DNA from: Isoetes taiwanensis
Taxonomy: Eukaryota; Streptophyta; Lycopodiopsida; Isoetales; Isoetaceae
NCBI GenBank assembly: GCA_021234155.1
Contig: JAJEKV010000022.1
Span: 8,153,961-8,217,960 of the forward strand
DNA length: 64,000 nt
Direction of reading: 5' to 3'
The notes under the pieces: generated by a model
Told to the model about the DNA's origin: nothing
Databases searched by the model: none
Seen by the model: the letters and a program-made list of their open reading frames with translations, nothing else
Made by a program: the position numbers and the translations under genes
Shown: in pieces, positions 30,387-41,852 of the stretch
How the letters are laid out: each line of letters starts with the position of its first letter
Numbering within the stretch: the first letter of the stretch is position 1

Positions 30387-31833
30387 TGTTAGAACAGTAG
30401 AACTATAGGGTGACGTGGCAGACAGCTGGACTGCTGACTTGGCAAAGTCATGTGTCTCAGCTTAGTTCGTTAACTGTCTTTTGTTGGTTCTTACCTAAAA
30501 TGACAGGTCAGCATATGTGGCTGCTATGTCATCTCATGTAGCTGACGTGTCCTGTTAGAACAGTAGAACTGTAGGGTGATGTGGCAGACACCTGGACTAC
30601 TGACTTAGCAAAGTCATGTATCTCAGCTTAGTTCGTTAACTGTCTTTTGTTGGTTCTTACCTAGAATGATAGGTCAGCATATGTGGCTGCCATGCATAGT
30701 TACGGAAAACGGCCGTTTTAGCCGTTTTTTCAGAAAAAACGGATTTTTTTTACCTGCCGTTTTGAAAACGGAAAACGGCGCCAACAAAAACGGAGGTACT
30801 AAAAACGGAGAAGAAACGCCGTTTTTTTTTTGAACAAACGGTTAAAAAAACGGGATCCTGCTCAAGCATTCCAGAAGCCCAAAGTAGTTGGCCATATCTC
30901 CTTCTTGCTCTCGAATCACGCTCGAATCAGTCTCGAATCAGTTTGACAATCATGAGCTTCGTGCTAATTTTTGACAATCTCCTTCTTCGTGCTAATTTTT
31001 GAGCTCTCCCTTCTTGCTCTCGAATCAAACACGAATCAGTCTGGCCCTTCGATTTTTTTATAATCAAAAGAAAGCTCTGATTTCCCAGTTCAGGCCAGGA
31101 GCACACAGATTCTTGCTAATAAACAAGTTCTTAAAAAAATGGAAGATGTTTTTAACCTGGGATCCAAAAACCCAGAGCTCAGAGACTGCAGTGAAGAAAG
31201 AAAAATTGATTGGCCAATTGCATCTATATTTAACGGGGAAGAGGATTAGAATTTACAATCAGGAAAATGTTAGAATATTTTGACCTAGGAATTGGGCGAT
31301 TGCATCTGTATTTAAAGGGGAAATTGTTCCTTGGCTAAATTGTTCCTACTTATCTTCAACTTACCTTAAACTATCTTATATTTTTATATGTAAATTTTCT
31401 TATGTTTCCATGGCTAGATCATTTGAGCTTCCACCATCAGATAGTATGCCCATCAGAAAAAGAGAAGCATTATGTTAATTGTTCTTTATGACTACAAGAG
31501 TTCTTATTATATTGTTTTTGAGTAAATTAATAGCATTTTCTAGTAAAATGACCCTATTCTGTATCTTTTGAGTATTTTACCGTTTTTTTGCCGTTTTCGT
31601 TTTTCGTTTTCGTTTTCCGTTTTCAAAAAATGACTCGCCGTTTTCATTTCGTTTTCGTTTTCCGTAACTATGCTGCCATGTCATCTCATGTAGCTGACGT
31701 GTCCTATTATAAAGGGCATAGTCACGTTTCATTTATGTGTTGTACTTGTGTAGAGAACCTGAGCTAGCGCCTCAGAGTTGCACATCAAAGTTTCATCTGG
31801 TTTATAGTCATTTTACACCAAACCTTTTGTACT
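30387..31833 (+). repeat. copia 3' LTR with internal 166-bp duplication and hAT insertion
   Basis: TGTTAGAACAGTAGAACT starts at 30387, just after the purine tract, and again at 30553. The first 166 bp of the LTR are thus tandemly duplicated. The second copy is split at CTGCCATG by a 978-bp element, then continues TCATCTCATGTAGCTGACGT, GTCCTATTATAAAGGGC (TATA-like) and onward. The right end is uncertain. Confidence 0.65.
30695..31672. mobile_element. 978-bp non-autonomous hAT-like element
   Basis: Perfect 17-bp inverted ends CATAGTTACGGAAAACG / CGTTTTCCGTAACTATG flanked by a perfect 8-bp target duplication CTGCCATG (30687-30694 and 31673-31680). Eight-base duplications are the hAT hallmark. 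The sub-terminal regions are dense in AAAACGG / CCGTTTT motifs on both sides, likely transposase-binding repeats. The interior has no transposase; the 94-aa frame at 30999 has no recognisable content. Confidence 0.88.
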
Positions 31834-32825
31834 CAGTAAGCTTTCAGTTATTGCCCAAACCAAGCAGGATCTCAAGGCACATTTTGAGATTACAGATCTT
31901 GGCATGATGCATTATTGTCTACGTGTGGAGGTTTGGCAATCTTCGGAGGGATTTTATCTCGCTCAGTGCAAATATGTGATGGATTTCCTTACCAAGTTTC
32001 ATATAGATGAGTGCAAACCTGTTTCTTCTCCTTTTGAGCCTAGCCAAAAGCTCACTTTAGACACAGCAGGCGAACTTGTTGGTGCACTTATCTATCTCAC
32101 AATCACTCATCCTGACTTGGTTATCTATCTCACAATCACTCATCCTGACTTGGTGTTTGCAGTAGGGGTACTTTCTCGGTTTATGCATCATCCTAAACAG
32201 TCTCATCGACATACTTATCTATCTCACAATCACTCGTCCTGACTTGGTGTTTGTAGTAGAGGTACTTTCTCGGTTTATGCATCATCCTAAACAGTCTCAT
32301 TGGCACGCAGCTAAGCATGTACTCATGTATCTTAAGGGTACAACAGATCAGGGTTTGTTTTATGAAAGGGGAGGATCTATGGCTTTGTCCTTGTATGCTG
32401 ATGCAGACTTTGCTACTAGTGATCTTGATATTAGGAGGTCTCTTACTGGCTATGTCTCATTCTTGGGAGACTCTCCTCTCACTTGGAGTTCAAAGCGTCA
32501 ATCTACTATAAGTACAAGTACAACAGAGGCCGAATTAAAGGCCTTGTGTACTGCTACTCAAGAGTTCCTTTGGTTAGTTCATTTGCTGCAAGATCTCAAC
32601 TATTTGGAGGGCCAGGTCACACTTTATTGTGACAACAGTGGTGCTCTTTAAAATGCAAAAAATGTTAGATGGCATCCCCTAACTAAACACGTGGATGTTC
32701 AGGTTTATTTTGTTCGGGAGCAGTTGGAGAGTGGTGTCCTTGATTTACAACTTTGCGCAACTAAGAATCAGCTTGCTGATGTTTTTACCAAGCCGTTCGT
32801 TGGGAAAAATCTGCAGCAGTTCAAA

Positions 32826-33240
32826 CACTACAAAAAAGTTGCTCTGTTACGCCGTCTATTACGACGTCCAGACGTCGTTTGAACGTCGATGAACGACGCC
32901 AAAAAGTCGATGAACGACGCCTATAACGACGCCTGCCGCGACGCCGCTTTACGACGCGACGCCGCGTCGCTATCGCTGCCGCCGGCCGGCGTCGTCTTAA
33001 AGCGGCATGCGTGGCGCCGTTCAACGACGCCATCGCATATCGTACCGCACGCACGGCCGGGCGACGCCGCGACGTCGGCTACGGAGTTCGGCGTGGCGCA
33101 GCCACGTGTTTGACGCCGTTTAACGACGTTACGCATTAATTGCGCGGCGACGCGGCCGGTAGGGCGTTACCCGGCTGTTCTTGCTGTCGACGCGACCATC
33201 ACGTAAGCAACGTCGTTTAACGACGTCGCTTACGTGTATT
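32826..33240. repeat. Left sub-terminal repeat region of the CACTA element
   Basis: Dense repeats of AACGACGCC, ACGACG and GACGCCG in both orientations (for example GATGAACGACGCC twice at about 32888-32921), very CpG-rich. The overlapping open frames here (arginine/alanine-rich) are composition artefacts. Confidence 0.8.
33200..33236. other. 37-bp near-perfect palindrome
   Basis: Arms CACGTAAGC and ACGTCGTT pair with AACGACGT and GCTTACGTG. There is one mismatched pair (33209/33227) and a single central T. The arms carry the same CGTCGTT/AACGACG motif as the sub-terminal repeats, so this is a likely hairpin or dimeric protein-binding site at the inner edge of the left sub-terminal region. 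Confidence 0.8.
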
Positions 33241-34517
33241 AAAAAAATTTTTTTTTTTTAATTTTTTTTTTTAATTTTTTTTTTTTTTTTTTTTAAATTG
33301 AAAAAAATAATAATAATAAATTTAATAAATTTAATTTAAAGCATATAAAATGAATTTAACCAATAAAGAAATATAAGATTTTAACGTCATTAAATGATGT
33401 CGCTTAAATATATTAAAAAAATACAAAAATAAATGAAGCCCCAATTTTTTTAGCTAAATACATTAATCAATAAATTAAGCTATATACATTAATCAATACA
33501 TTAAAGCATATTGAAAATTAAATGCTTACCTGGTACAAGGTGGCAAAGTTGTTTTGCACAAACAACGCATTTGCTAGGAGTGTACATGCAAAACAATAAA
33601 TTCAATGATTAGTAAAATATTAGTATAAATAAACAACTTAAAGGAAAAAAAAATATGGAAAATCAATGGGGAGGGGTGGTTTCAATGACGCCCTTCTTGG
33701 ATAACAATTTAACCTAAATAAATCATTAGTATTTTATTAGCGTATTGAAAAAATTAAATCCTTACCTGTAATAGGTGCCAACTTGTTTTGCAAGAACAAC
33801 ACATTTTGCTAGGAGTGTACATGCAAAACAAAAAATTCAATGATTAGAAAGAAATAGTATAAAACAACTAATAAGGAAAAATTTTGGAAAGAAGAAGGGT
33901 CTCGTTTTTTAACGACGCCTTCTTAGATGGGAAAAAAATTAGAAGAAGAATGGAAGAATTCAAGAAGAAAAGGCTAAGAAGAAGAGGAGGAACCTCGAAA
34001 TGGGGAGGAAGAATACTGAAGAAGATGAAGCGCAAGAGGAGGATTAAGAGTAAGAATTTGAATAAGAGGAGGAAGAAGTAGTATAAGAGGAGGAAGAATC
34101 AAGAAGAAGATGACAAAGGGAATGGAAGAATATGTATGGAAGAAGGATGCAAGAATGGAAGAAGAAGAATGAAGGTTGAAGGAAGAACAAACAACAAATA
34201 CAAAAAGCCCTAAATCTACCCAAAAACAAGTTTAGATTCAAAAAAGCGAGTTGGTTGATCCGCACATACCTTATGAAGCTTGTCTTACACTTAGAATAGA
34301 CCCCAAAGTAGATCCGCAATGCCAAAATCGCCTCAAAAACGCTCCTCCATAAGCTTTTGCTTGCTCGAAAATAAGCGCGGGATTGCCGCTGTTTTTGATT
34401 TAAATCACAATTCGCCGCTTAACGACGCCGTGACGCCGTTAAAGGATCGACACAAAAACGCCGCTTAACGACGTTTATAACGACTTTTTTTTTTTTCGGC
34501 GACCAAAAAAAAAAAAA
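33241..34517. other. AT-rich inner flank of the CACTA element
   Basis: Begins with long T/A tracts, then a dispersed duplication (see next entry), a purine-rich AGAAGAAG stretch (33930-34170) and a return of TTAACGACGCC motifs at 34400-34470. The 65-aa lysine/arginine-rich frame at 33884 follows the purine repeat and is not credible as a gene. Confidence 0.6.
33527..33850. repeat. Tandem duplication, ~240-bp period, in the CACTA flank
   Basis: CTTACCTG...AGGTGCCAA/GGTGGCAAAGTTGTTTTGCA and TTTGCTAGGAGTGTACATGC occur at about 33527-33615 and again at about 33766-33850. The copies differ by small indels. Confidence 0.8.
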
Positions 34518-37500
34518 ATTTAATCAATTTAAGTCCGATTATGCATTAATTACGAATTTACGAATGTCTTTGCTACGCAAAAGCGCCCTTGACTTCGGGA
34601 CCGCCACAACGGAGGAGTACAGTCCAAACTCCATTCCGCCGGTTCCCCTTGCTTCAGCGCTTCTCAAGATGTGATCGGCCATGTCCCAAGTGCAAAAGAC
34701 CAAAACTTCGACCAAACGCAAAACCCCGCTAGAACACGGCAACTCATAGGGTTTACGTTTGGAGGCTCTATCCTTGTCGATTTGACTAGGACCTTGCGCG
34801 ATGTCTTGACGTAGAGGGGGTGTTGACGCCAGTGAGCACGGACTCTAAAACCACCCGGGCGCCTTTGCCCCAAAATTCCTCTCCGGCGGCCACGGGCGAC
34901 GGGCAACTTCCCCTCCTAATCGTGGATCCGTCTCTGCCAATGGACTCGAACGCCGACATTGCCTAGGGACCAAGTTTTGTGGCGAAGCCCACCCCTTCGA
35001 AGAAGCCAAACTATCTCATGTGCAACGACTCGTGAGTCAATTGACCTAGGAGGTGGTCAGCCGAATCCGCGCAATGTAGGGCGTAAGTGTTTCTTTCTTT
35101 TTGCAAAACTGACCGTGTAACTTGGTCCCTAGGGTAATTTTGGCATTCCGGACGATGTGGCGAAGTCGGATCGGCATTTCGGAGCCTCCACAATGTCCGA
35201 ACGACAAAACACTTTGGTTTCTACACCGTCGCCCGCCGGGGCCAGCGGTTTGATATGTTCTCCTGACGGATGTTGGATTTTTGGACCTTCTCGGACCAGG
35301 TTCTTGGAACAAAGGATTCAACGGGCGGATCTGGAACCGAGATCCGGAGTGCGACCTTTTAGCGCGTACACCCCGCGAGGTAGCCGCCGGAAAGGGCGCC
35401 TCCTGAAGCTTTTTGGGGCTCGCCTCACGGGGTTCGGACTCTTCCCTCTAATGAGGAGGCCTTGCAAGGTCTGGCCTTGTTTGACTTGGGCAAGTGTGCC
35501 ATTTCGGTACGCCCAACATCGAGCCGCCTCGATCGTTCTAATGCAAACTATTTGATCTAAACCTTATCCAAAATTTTTGAAAGTTGGCCTCATGTTGGCG
35601 ATGACTTAGGAAGCTAGGTGACAAAAAATCAGAATTTAAGTCCGTACTATGCATTAATTACGAATTTACTTAATGTCTTGCTATTTGCAAAAGCGGCCTT
35701 GACTTCTCGACCGCCACAACGGAGGAGTATGTGTCCAAACTCCATTCCGGCAGTTCCCTTTGCTTCGTTGTCAATCGCATGTGATCGGCCACGCCCAAGT
35801 GCAAAAGACCAAAACTTGGCACGGAACGCATAAACCTCGCTAGAACCCTCGCAACTCATAGGGTTTACGTTTGGGAGGATCTATGCTTGTCGATTTGACT
35901 AGGACCTTGCGCCATGTCTTGGCGTAGGGGGGTGTTGACGCTTGAGAGCACGCGACCCTAAAACCACCCTCGGCAAAATTGCCCCAAAAGTCCTCTCCTC
36001 CGGAAGGCCACGCGACGGACGGGCAACTTCCCTCTCCGAACCGTGATCTGTCTCTCGCCAATGGACTCAGAACGTCGACATTGCCCTAAGGACCAAGTTT
36101 TGTGGCCAGAAGCCCACCCCTTCTCGAAGAAGCGCCAAACTATCTCATGTGCAACACACTCGTAGTCAATTGGCCTAAGAGGTGGTCGCTGAATCGACCG
36201 CGTGTAACTTGGTCCCTAGGGTAATTTTGACATTCCGGACGATGTGGCGAAAGTCGGATCGGCATTTCGAGCCTCTGCAATGTCCTAACGACAAAACACT
36301 TTGGTTTCTACACTGTCGCCCGCAGGACGCCACGCGGTTTGATATGTTCTCCCGGACGGATGTTGGATTTTTTTGGACCTTCTCGGACTAGGTTCCTTGA
36401 ACAAAGGATTCAACGGTCGGATACGGAAACCGAGATCCGGAGTGTGGTCTTTAGCGTCGCCCCAGGCGAAGGGCCGCCAGAAAGGCTGCCTCGGGGAAGC
36501 TTTTGGGGCTCGCCTCCCCGGGTTCTGGACTCTCCCCTCTAATGAGGAGGCCTCGCAAGGTCCTGGCCTTGTTTGACTTGGGCAAGTGTGCCCGGCTGGC
36601 TGCCCAACAACAGTTGCCCGCACAGTTCTAATGCAAACTATTTGATCTAAACCTTATCCAAAATTTTTGAAAGTTGGCTCAGATGTTGGCGATGACTTAG
36701 GAAGCTCACCGACAAAAAATCAGAATTTAAGTCCAGACTATGCATTAATTACGAATTTACTTAATGTTTTGCTACCGCAAAAGCGGCCCTTGACTTCCGG
36801 ACCGCCACAACGGGAGGAGTACAGTCCAAACTCCATTCCGCCAGTTCCCTTGCTTCGGCTTCAATCAAGCATGTGATCGGCCATGTCCCAAGTGCAAAAG
36901 ACCAAAACTTCGGCACCAAACGCAAAACCCCGCTAGAACACGGCAACTCATAGGGTTTACGTTTGGAGGCTCTATCCTTGTCGATTTGACTAGGACCTTG
37001 CGCCGTGTCTTGACGTGGGGGAGGGGGTGTTGACGCCGAGTACGGACCCTAAAACCACCGAAGCAAACTTTTGCCCCAAAATTCCTCTCCCTAGGTTCCA
37101 CGGCGACGGACGGGCAACTTCCCTCTCACGGAACTCCGGATTCGCCTTTGCCAATGGACTCGAGCGTCGACATTGCCCTAAGGACCAAGTTTTGTGGCCA
37201 GAAGCCCACCCCTTCTCGGCCAAAACTATCTCATGTGCAACGACTCGTAGTCAATTGGCCTAGGAGGTGGCTGCTGAATCTTGCAATGTAGGGCGTAAGT
37301 GTTTCTTTCTTTTGCAAAACCGGCCGTGTAACTTGGTCCCTAGGGTAATTTTGGAATTCGGACGATGTGGCGAAAGTCGGATCGGCATTTGAGCCTCCAC
37401 AATGTCCCAACGACAAAACACTTTGGTTTCTACATTGTCGCCCAGAGCGCTTGGCGGTTTGATATGTTCTCCCGGACCGGATGTTGGATTTTTGGACCTT

Positions 37501-40500
37501 CTCGGACCAGGTTCCCGAACAAAGGATTCAACGGTCCGGATCACGAACCGAGATCCCGAGTCGCGACCTTTAAGCATTACCCCCGTGACGGAGCTGCCGA
37601 GAAAGGCTGCCTCGGGGAAGCTTTTGGGCTCGCCTCACGGGGTTCTGACTCTCCCTCTAATGAGGAGGCCTTGCAAGGTCCTGGCCTTGTTTGACTTGGG
37701 CAAATGTGCCAGCTCGGGCTGCCCAACATCGAGCTGCCCTGACTGTTCTAATGCAAACTATTTGATCTAAACCTTATCCAAAATTTTTGAAAGTTGGCTG
37801 TATGTTGGCGATGACTTAGGAAGCTAGCTGACAAAAATCAGAATTTAAGTCCGTACTATGCATTAATTACGAATTTACGAATGTCTTGCTCTTGCAAAAG
37901 CGGGCCTTGACTTCGACCGCCACAACGGGAGGAGTACAGGTCCAACTCCATTCCGTCGGTTCCCCTTGCTTCGTTGTCAATCGCATGTGATCGGGCCACG
38001 TCCCAAGTGCAAAAGACCAAAACTTGGCACCAAACGAAACCCGCTAGAACACGGCAACTCATGGGTTTACGCTTTGAGGATCTATGCTTGTCGATTTGAC
38101 TAGGACCTTGCGCCGCGTGTCTTGACGTAGAGGGGGTGTTGACGCCTTGAGGAGCACGGACCCTAAAACCACCCGGAAGGCTTGCCCCAAAAGTCCTCTC
38201 CCGGCGGCCACGGCGACGGACCGGGCAACTTCCCTCTCCCGAACCGTGATTTGTCTCTCGCCAATGGACTCGGAACGTCGACATTGCCCTAGGGACCAAG
38301 TTTTGTGGCCGAAGCCCACCCCTTCTCGAAGAAGCGCAAACTATCTCATGTGCAACACACTTTCGTAGTCAATTGGCCTAAGAGGTGGGCTGCAAATCTT
38401 GCAATGTAGGGCGTAAGTGTTTCTTTCTTTTGCAAAAGCGACCGTAACTTGGTCCCTAGGGTAATTTTGACATTCCTGACGATGTGGCGAAGTCGGATCG
38501 GCATTTCGGACCTCTGCAATGTCCGAACGACAAAACACTTTGGTTTCTACATTGTCGCCGCAGGCGCTTTCAAGGTTTGATATGTTCTCCGGACGGATGT
38601 TGGATTTTTTGGACCTTCTCGGACTAGGTTCCTTGAACAAAGGATTCAACGGTCCGGATCACGGAAACCGAGATCCGGAGTGTGGTCTTTAGCGTCGCCC
38701 CCCCAGCGACCGCCGAAAGGCTGCCTCGGGGAAGCTTTTTGGGCTCGCCTCACGGGGTCCGGACTCTCCCCTCTAATGAGGAGGCCTCGCAAGGTCCCGG
38801 CCTTGTTTGACTTGGGCAAGTGTGCCGGCTTCGGGCTAACCAACAACAGTGCCTGCACCGTTCTAATGCAAACTATTTGATCTAAACCTTATCCAAAATT
38901 TTTGAAAGTTGGCCTGTATGTTGGCGATGACTTAGGAAGCTAGGCGACAAAAATCAGAATTTAAGTCCGTACTATGCATTAATTACGAATTCACGAATGT
39001 CTTGCTACCTTTGCAAAAGCGGCCTTGACTTCCGACCGCCACAACGGGAGGAGTACAGTCCAAACTCCATTCCGTCAGTCCCTTGCTTCGCGTTCAATCG
39101 CATGTGATCGGCCATGTCCCAAGTGCAAAAGACCAAAACTCGGCACCAAACGCAAACCCCTGCTAGAACCTCGCAACTCATAGGGTTTACGTTTGAGGCT
39201 CTATCCTTGTCGATTTGACTAGGACCTTGCGTCCGTGTCTTGACGTGGGTGTTGACGCGAGCACGGACCCTAAAACCACCCTAAAGCAAAATTTTTGCCC
39301 CAAAATTCCTCTCCCGGTTGGCCCGCGACGGGCAACTTCCCTCTCCCGAATCCGTGATCTGTCTTTTGCCAATGGACTCGAGAACGTCGACATTGCCCTA
39401 GGGACCAAGTTTTGTGGCCGAAGCCCACCCCCTTCTCGAAGAAGCCAAACTATCTCATGTGCAACGCACTCGTAGTCAATTGGCCTAGGAGGTGGGCTGG
39501 CAATCTTTGAATGTAGGGGGCGTAGTGTTTCTTTCTTTTGCAAAACGGACCAGTGTAACTTGGTCCCTAGGGTAATTTTGGCATTCCTGACGATGTGGCG
39601 GTCGGATCGGCATTTCGAACCTCCACAATGTCCGAACGACAAAACACTTTGGTTTCTACACCGCCGCCGCAGACGCTTCGCGGTTTTGATATGTTCTCCC
39701 GGACGGATGTTGGATTTTTGGACCTTCTCGGACCAGGTTCCCGGAACAAAGGATTCAACGGCCGGATCACGGGAACCGGAGATCCGAGTGCGACCTTTAG
39801 CGCATACACCCGTGGGCGGAGCGCCGCCAGAAAGGCTGCCTCGGGGAAGCTTTTTGGGGCTCGCCTCGGGTTTAGGACTCTCCCTCTAATGAGGAGGCCT
39901 TGCAAGGTCCTGGCCTTGTTTGACTTGGGCAAATGTGCCATTTCGGTGCCCAACATCGCCGCCCCGACCGTTCTAATGCAAACTATTTGATCTAAACCTT
40001 GTGGCGTGGCGTTAAAATCTCTTCTTCTCTTCTTCTTATCCAAAATTTTTGAAAGTTGGCTGTATGTTGGCGATGACTTAGGAAGCTAGTGACAAAAATC
40101 AGAATTTAAGTCCGTACTATGCATTAATTACTTAATTTACGAATGTCTTGCTCTTTTAAAAGCGGGCCTTGACTTCCGACCGCCACAACGGAGGAGTCTG
40201 AGTCCAAACTCCATTCCGTCCGGTTCCCCTTGCTTCGCGTTCTCAATCGCATGTGATCGCCACGCCCCAAGTGCAAAAGACCAAAACTTCGGCACCAAAC
40301 GCCAAACCACGCTAGAACACGGCAACTCATAGGGTTTACGTTTGAGGAGGATCTATGCTTGTCGATTTGACTAGGACCTTCTTGCGGTCTTGACGTAGGG
40401 GTGTTGGCGCCGAGCACCTGGACCCTAAAACCACCCTCGCGGCTTGCCCCAAAAGTCCTCTCCGGCCACAGCGGGGCAACTTCCCTCCTGAATCGCAACC

Positions 40501-41852
40501 GATCCGTCTCGCCAATGGACTCGAAACGTCGACATTGCCCTAGGGACCAAGTTTTGTGGCCGAAGCCCACCCCTTCTTCGAAGAAGCGCAAACTATCTCA
40601 TGTGCAACGCGTCGTGAGTCAATTGGCCTAGGAGGTGGGCTGGCGAATAATCGCAATGTAGGGCGTAAGTGTTTCTTTCTTTTGCAAAACTGGCCGGTAA
40701 CTTGGTCCCTAGGGTAATTTTGGCATTCCGGACGATGTGGCGAAGTCGGATCGGCATTTCGGAGCCTCCACAATGTCCGAACGACAAAACACTTTGGTTT
40801 CTACATTTATCGCCCGCAGACGGGCGCTTGGCGGTTTGATATGTTCTCCTGACGGATGTTGGATTTTTGGACCTTCTCGACCAGGTTCCGGAACAAAGGA
40901 TTCAACGGTCGGATCACGGGAACCCCGAGATCCGAGTGCGACCTTTAGCGTACACCCCCGTGAGCGCTGCCGGAAAAGGCTGCCTCGGGGAAGCTTTTGG
41001 GGCTCGCCTCTGGGGTTCGGACTCTCCCCTCTAATGAGGAGGCCTTGCAAGGTCCTGGCCTTGTTTGACTTGGGCAAGTGTGCCAGCTCGGCTGCCCAAC
41101 ATCGCCGCCCGGTTGTTCTAATGCAAACTATTTGATCTAAACCTTATCCAAAATTTTTGAAAGTTGGCCTGTATGTTGGCGATGACTTAGGAAGCTAGCT
41201 GACAAAAATCAGAATTTAAATCCGTACTATGCATTAATTACGAATTTACTGAATATCTTGCTCTCTGCAAAAGCGGGCCTTGACTTCGACCGCCACAACG
41301 GGAGGAATCTGAGGTCCAAACTCCATTCCGCCGGTTCCCTTGCTTCGCGTTGTCAACTGCATGTGATCGCCATGTCCCAAGTGCAAAGACCAAAACTTCG
41401 GCACCCAAAACGCAAACCCCGCTAGAACCCGACAACTCATAGGGTTTACGTTTGGAGGCCCTATGCTTGTCGATTTGACTAGGACCTTCTTGCCGTGTCT
41501 TGGCGTGGGGGTGTTGGCCTTGAGCACGGACCCTAAAACCACCCGGAGCGCGGCTTGCCCCAAAAGTCCTCTCCCCAGGCCACGGGCGAGGGCGGGCACC
41601 TTCCCCTCTCCCAACCGTGATCTGCCTCGCCAATGGACTCGAAACATCGACATTGCCCTAGGGACCAAGTTTTGTGGCGAAGCCCACTCCTTCTCGAAGC
41701 GCCAAACTATCTTATGTCCAACACACCGTCGTAGTCAATTGGCCTAGGAGGTGGGCCGTTGAATCTTGCAATGTAGGGCATAAGTGTGTCGCTTTTTGCA
41801 AAACCGACCGTGTAACTTAGTCCATAGGGTAATTTTGGCATTCCAAACGATG
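34518..41852. repeat. Satellite-like array, ~6.6 copies of a ~1.1-kb unit
   Basis: Units, measured from the anchor ATGCATTAATTA, start at 34541, 35649, 36740, 37858, 38974, 40119 and 41229. They give lengths 1108, 1091, 1118, 1116, 1145 and 1110 bp plus a partial unit of ~620 bp. All share landmarks such as TTGACTTC..GACCGCCACA, CTTGTCGATTTGACTAGGAC, CTTGGTCCCTAGGG and AACAAAGGATTCAACGG. Copies differ mainly by 1-3-base indels and by changes at C/G-rich spots. No frame is conserved between units, so the many short frames (for instance GLICSPDGCWIFGPSR) are not genes. T/A homopolymer tracts flank the array. Confidence 0.92.

Noticed and set aside
32821-33136. Arg/Ala-rich frames at the left end of the CACTA element
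   Set aside because: Produced by CpG-rich ACGACG sub-terminal repeats; no conserved domain.
33884-34081. Lys/Arg-rich 65-codon frame
   Set aside because: Follows an AGAAGAAG purine-rich repeat; low complexity with no support.
34539-41747. Many 60-160-codon open frames on both strands in the 1.1-kb array
   Set aside because: No frame is kept from unit to unit; small indels shift them in every copy, and the same DNA appears open in several frames because of GC-rich composition.
34518-41852. Tandem array as a CRISPR or rDNA spacer
   Set aside because: Units of 1.1 kb with no short direct repeat/spacer layout, and no rRNA sequence recognised.
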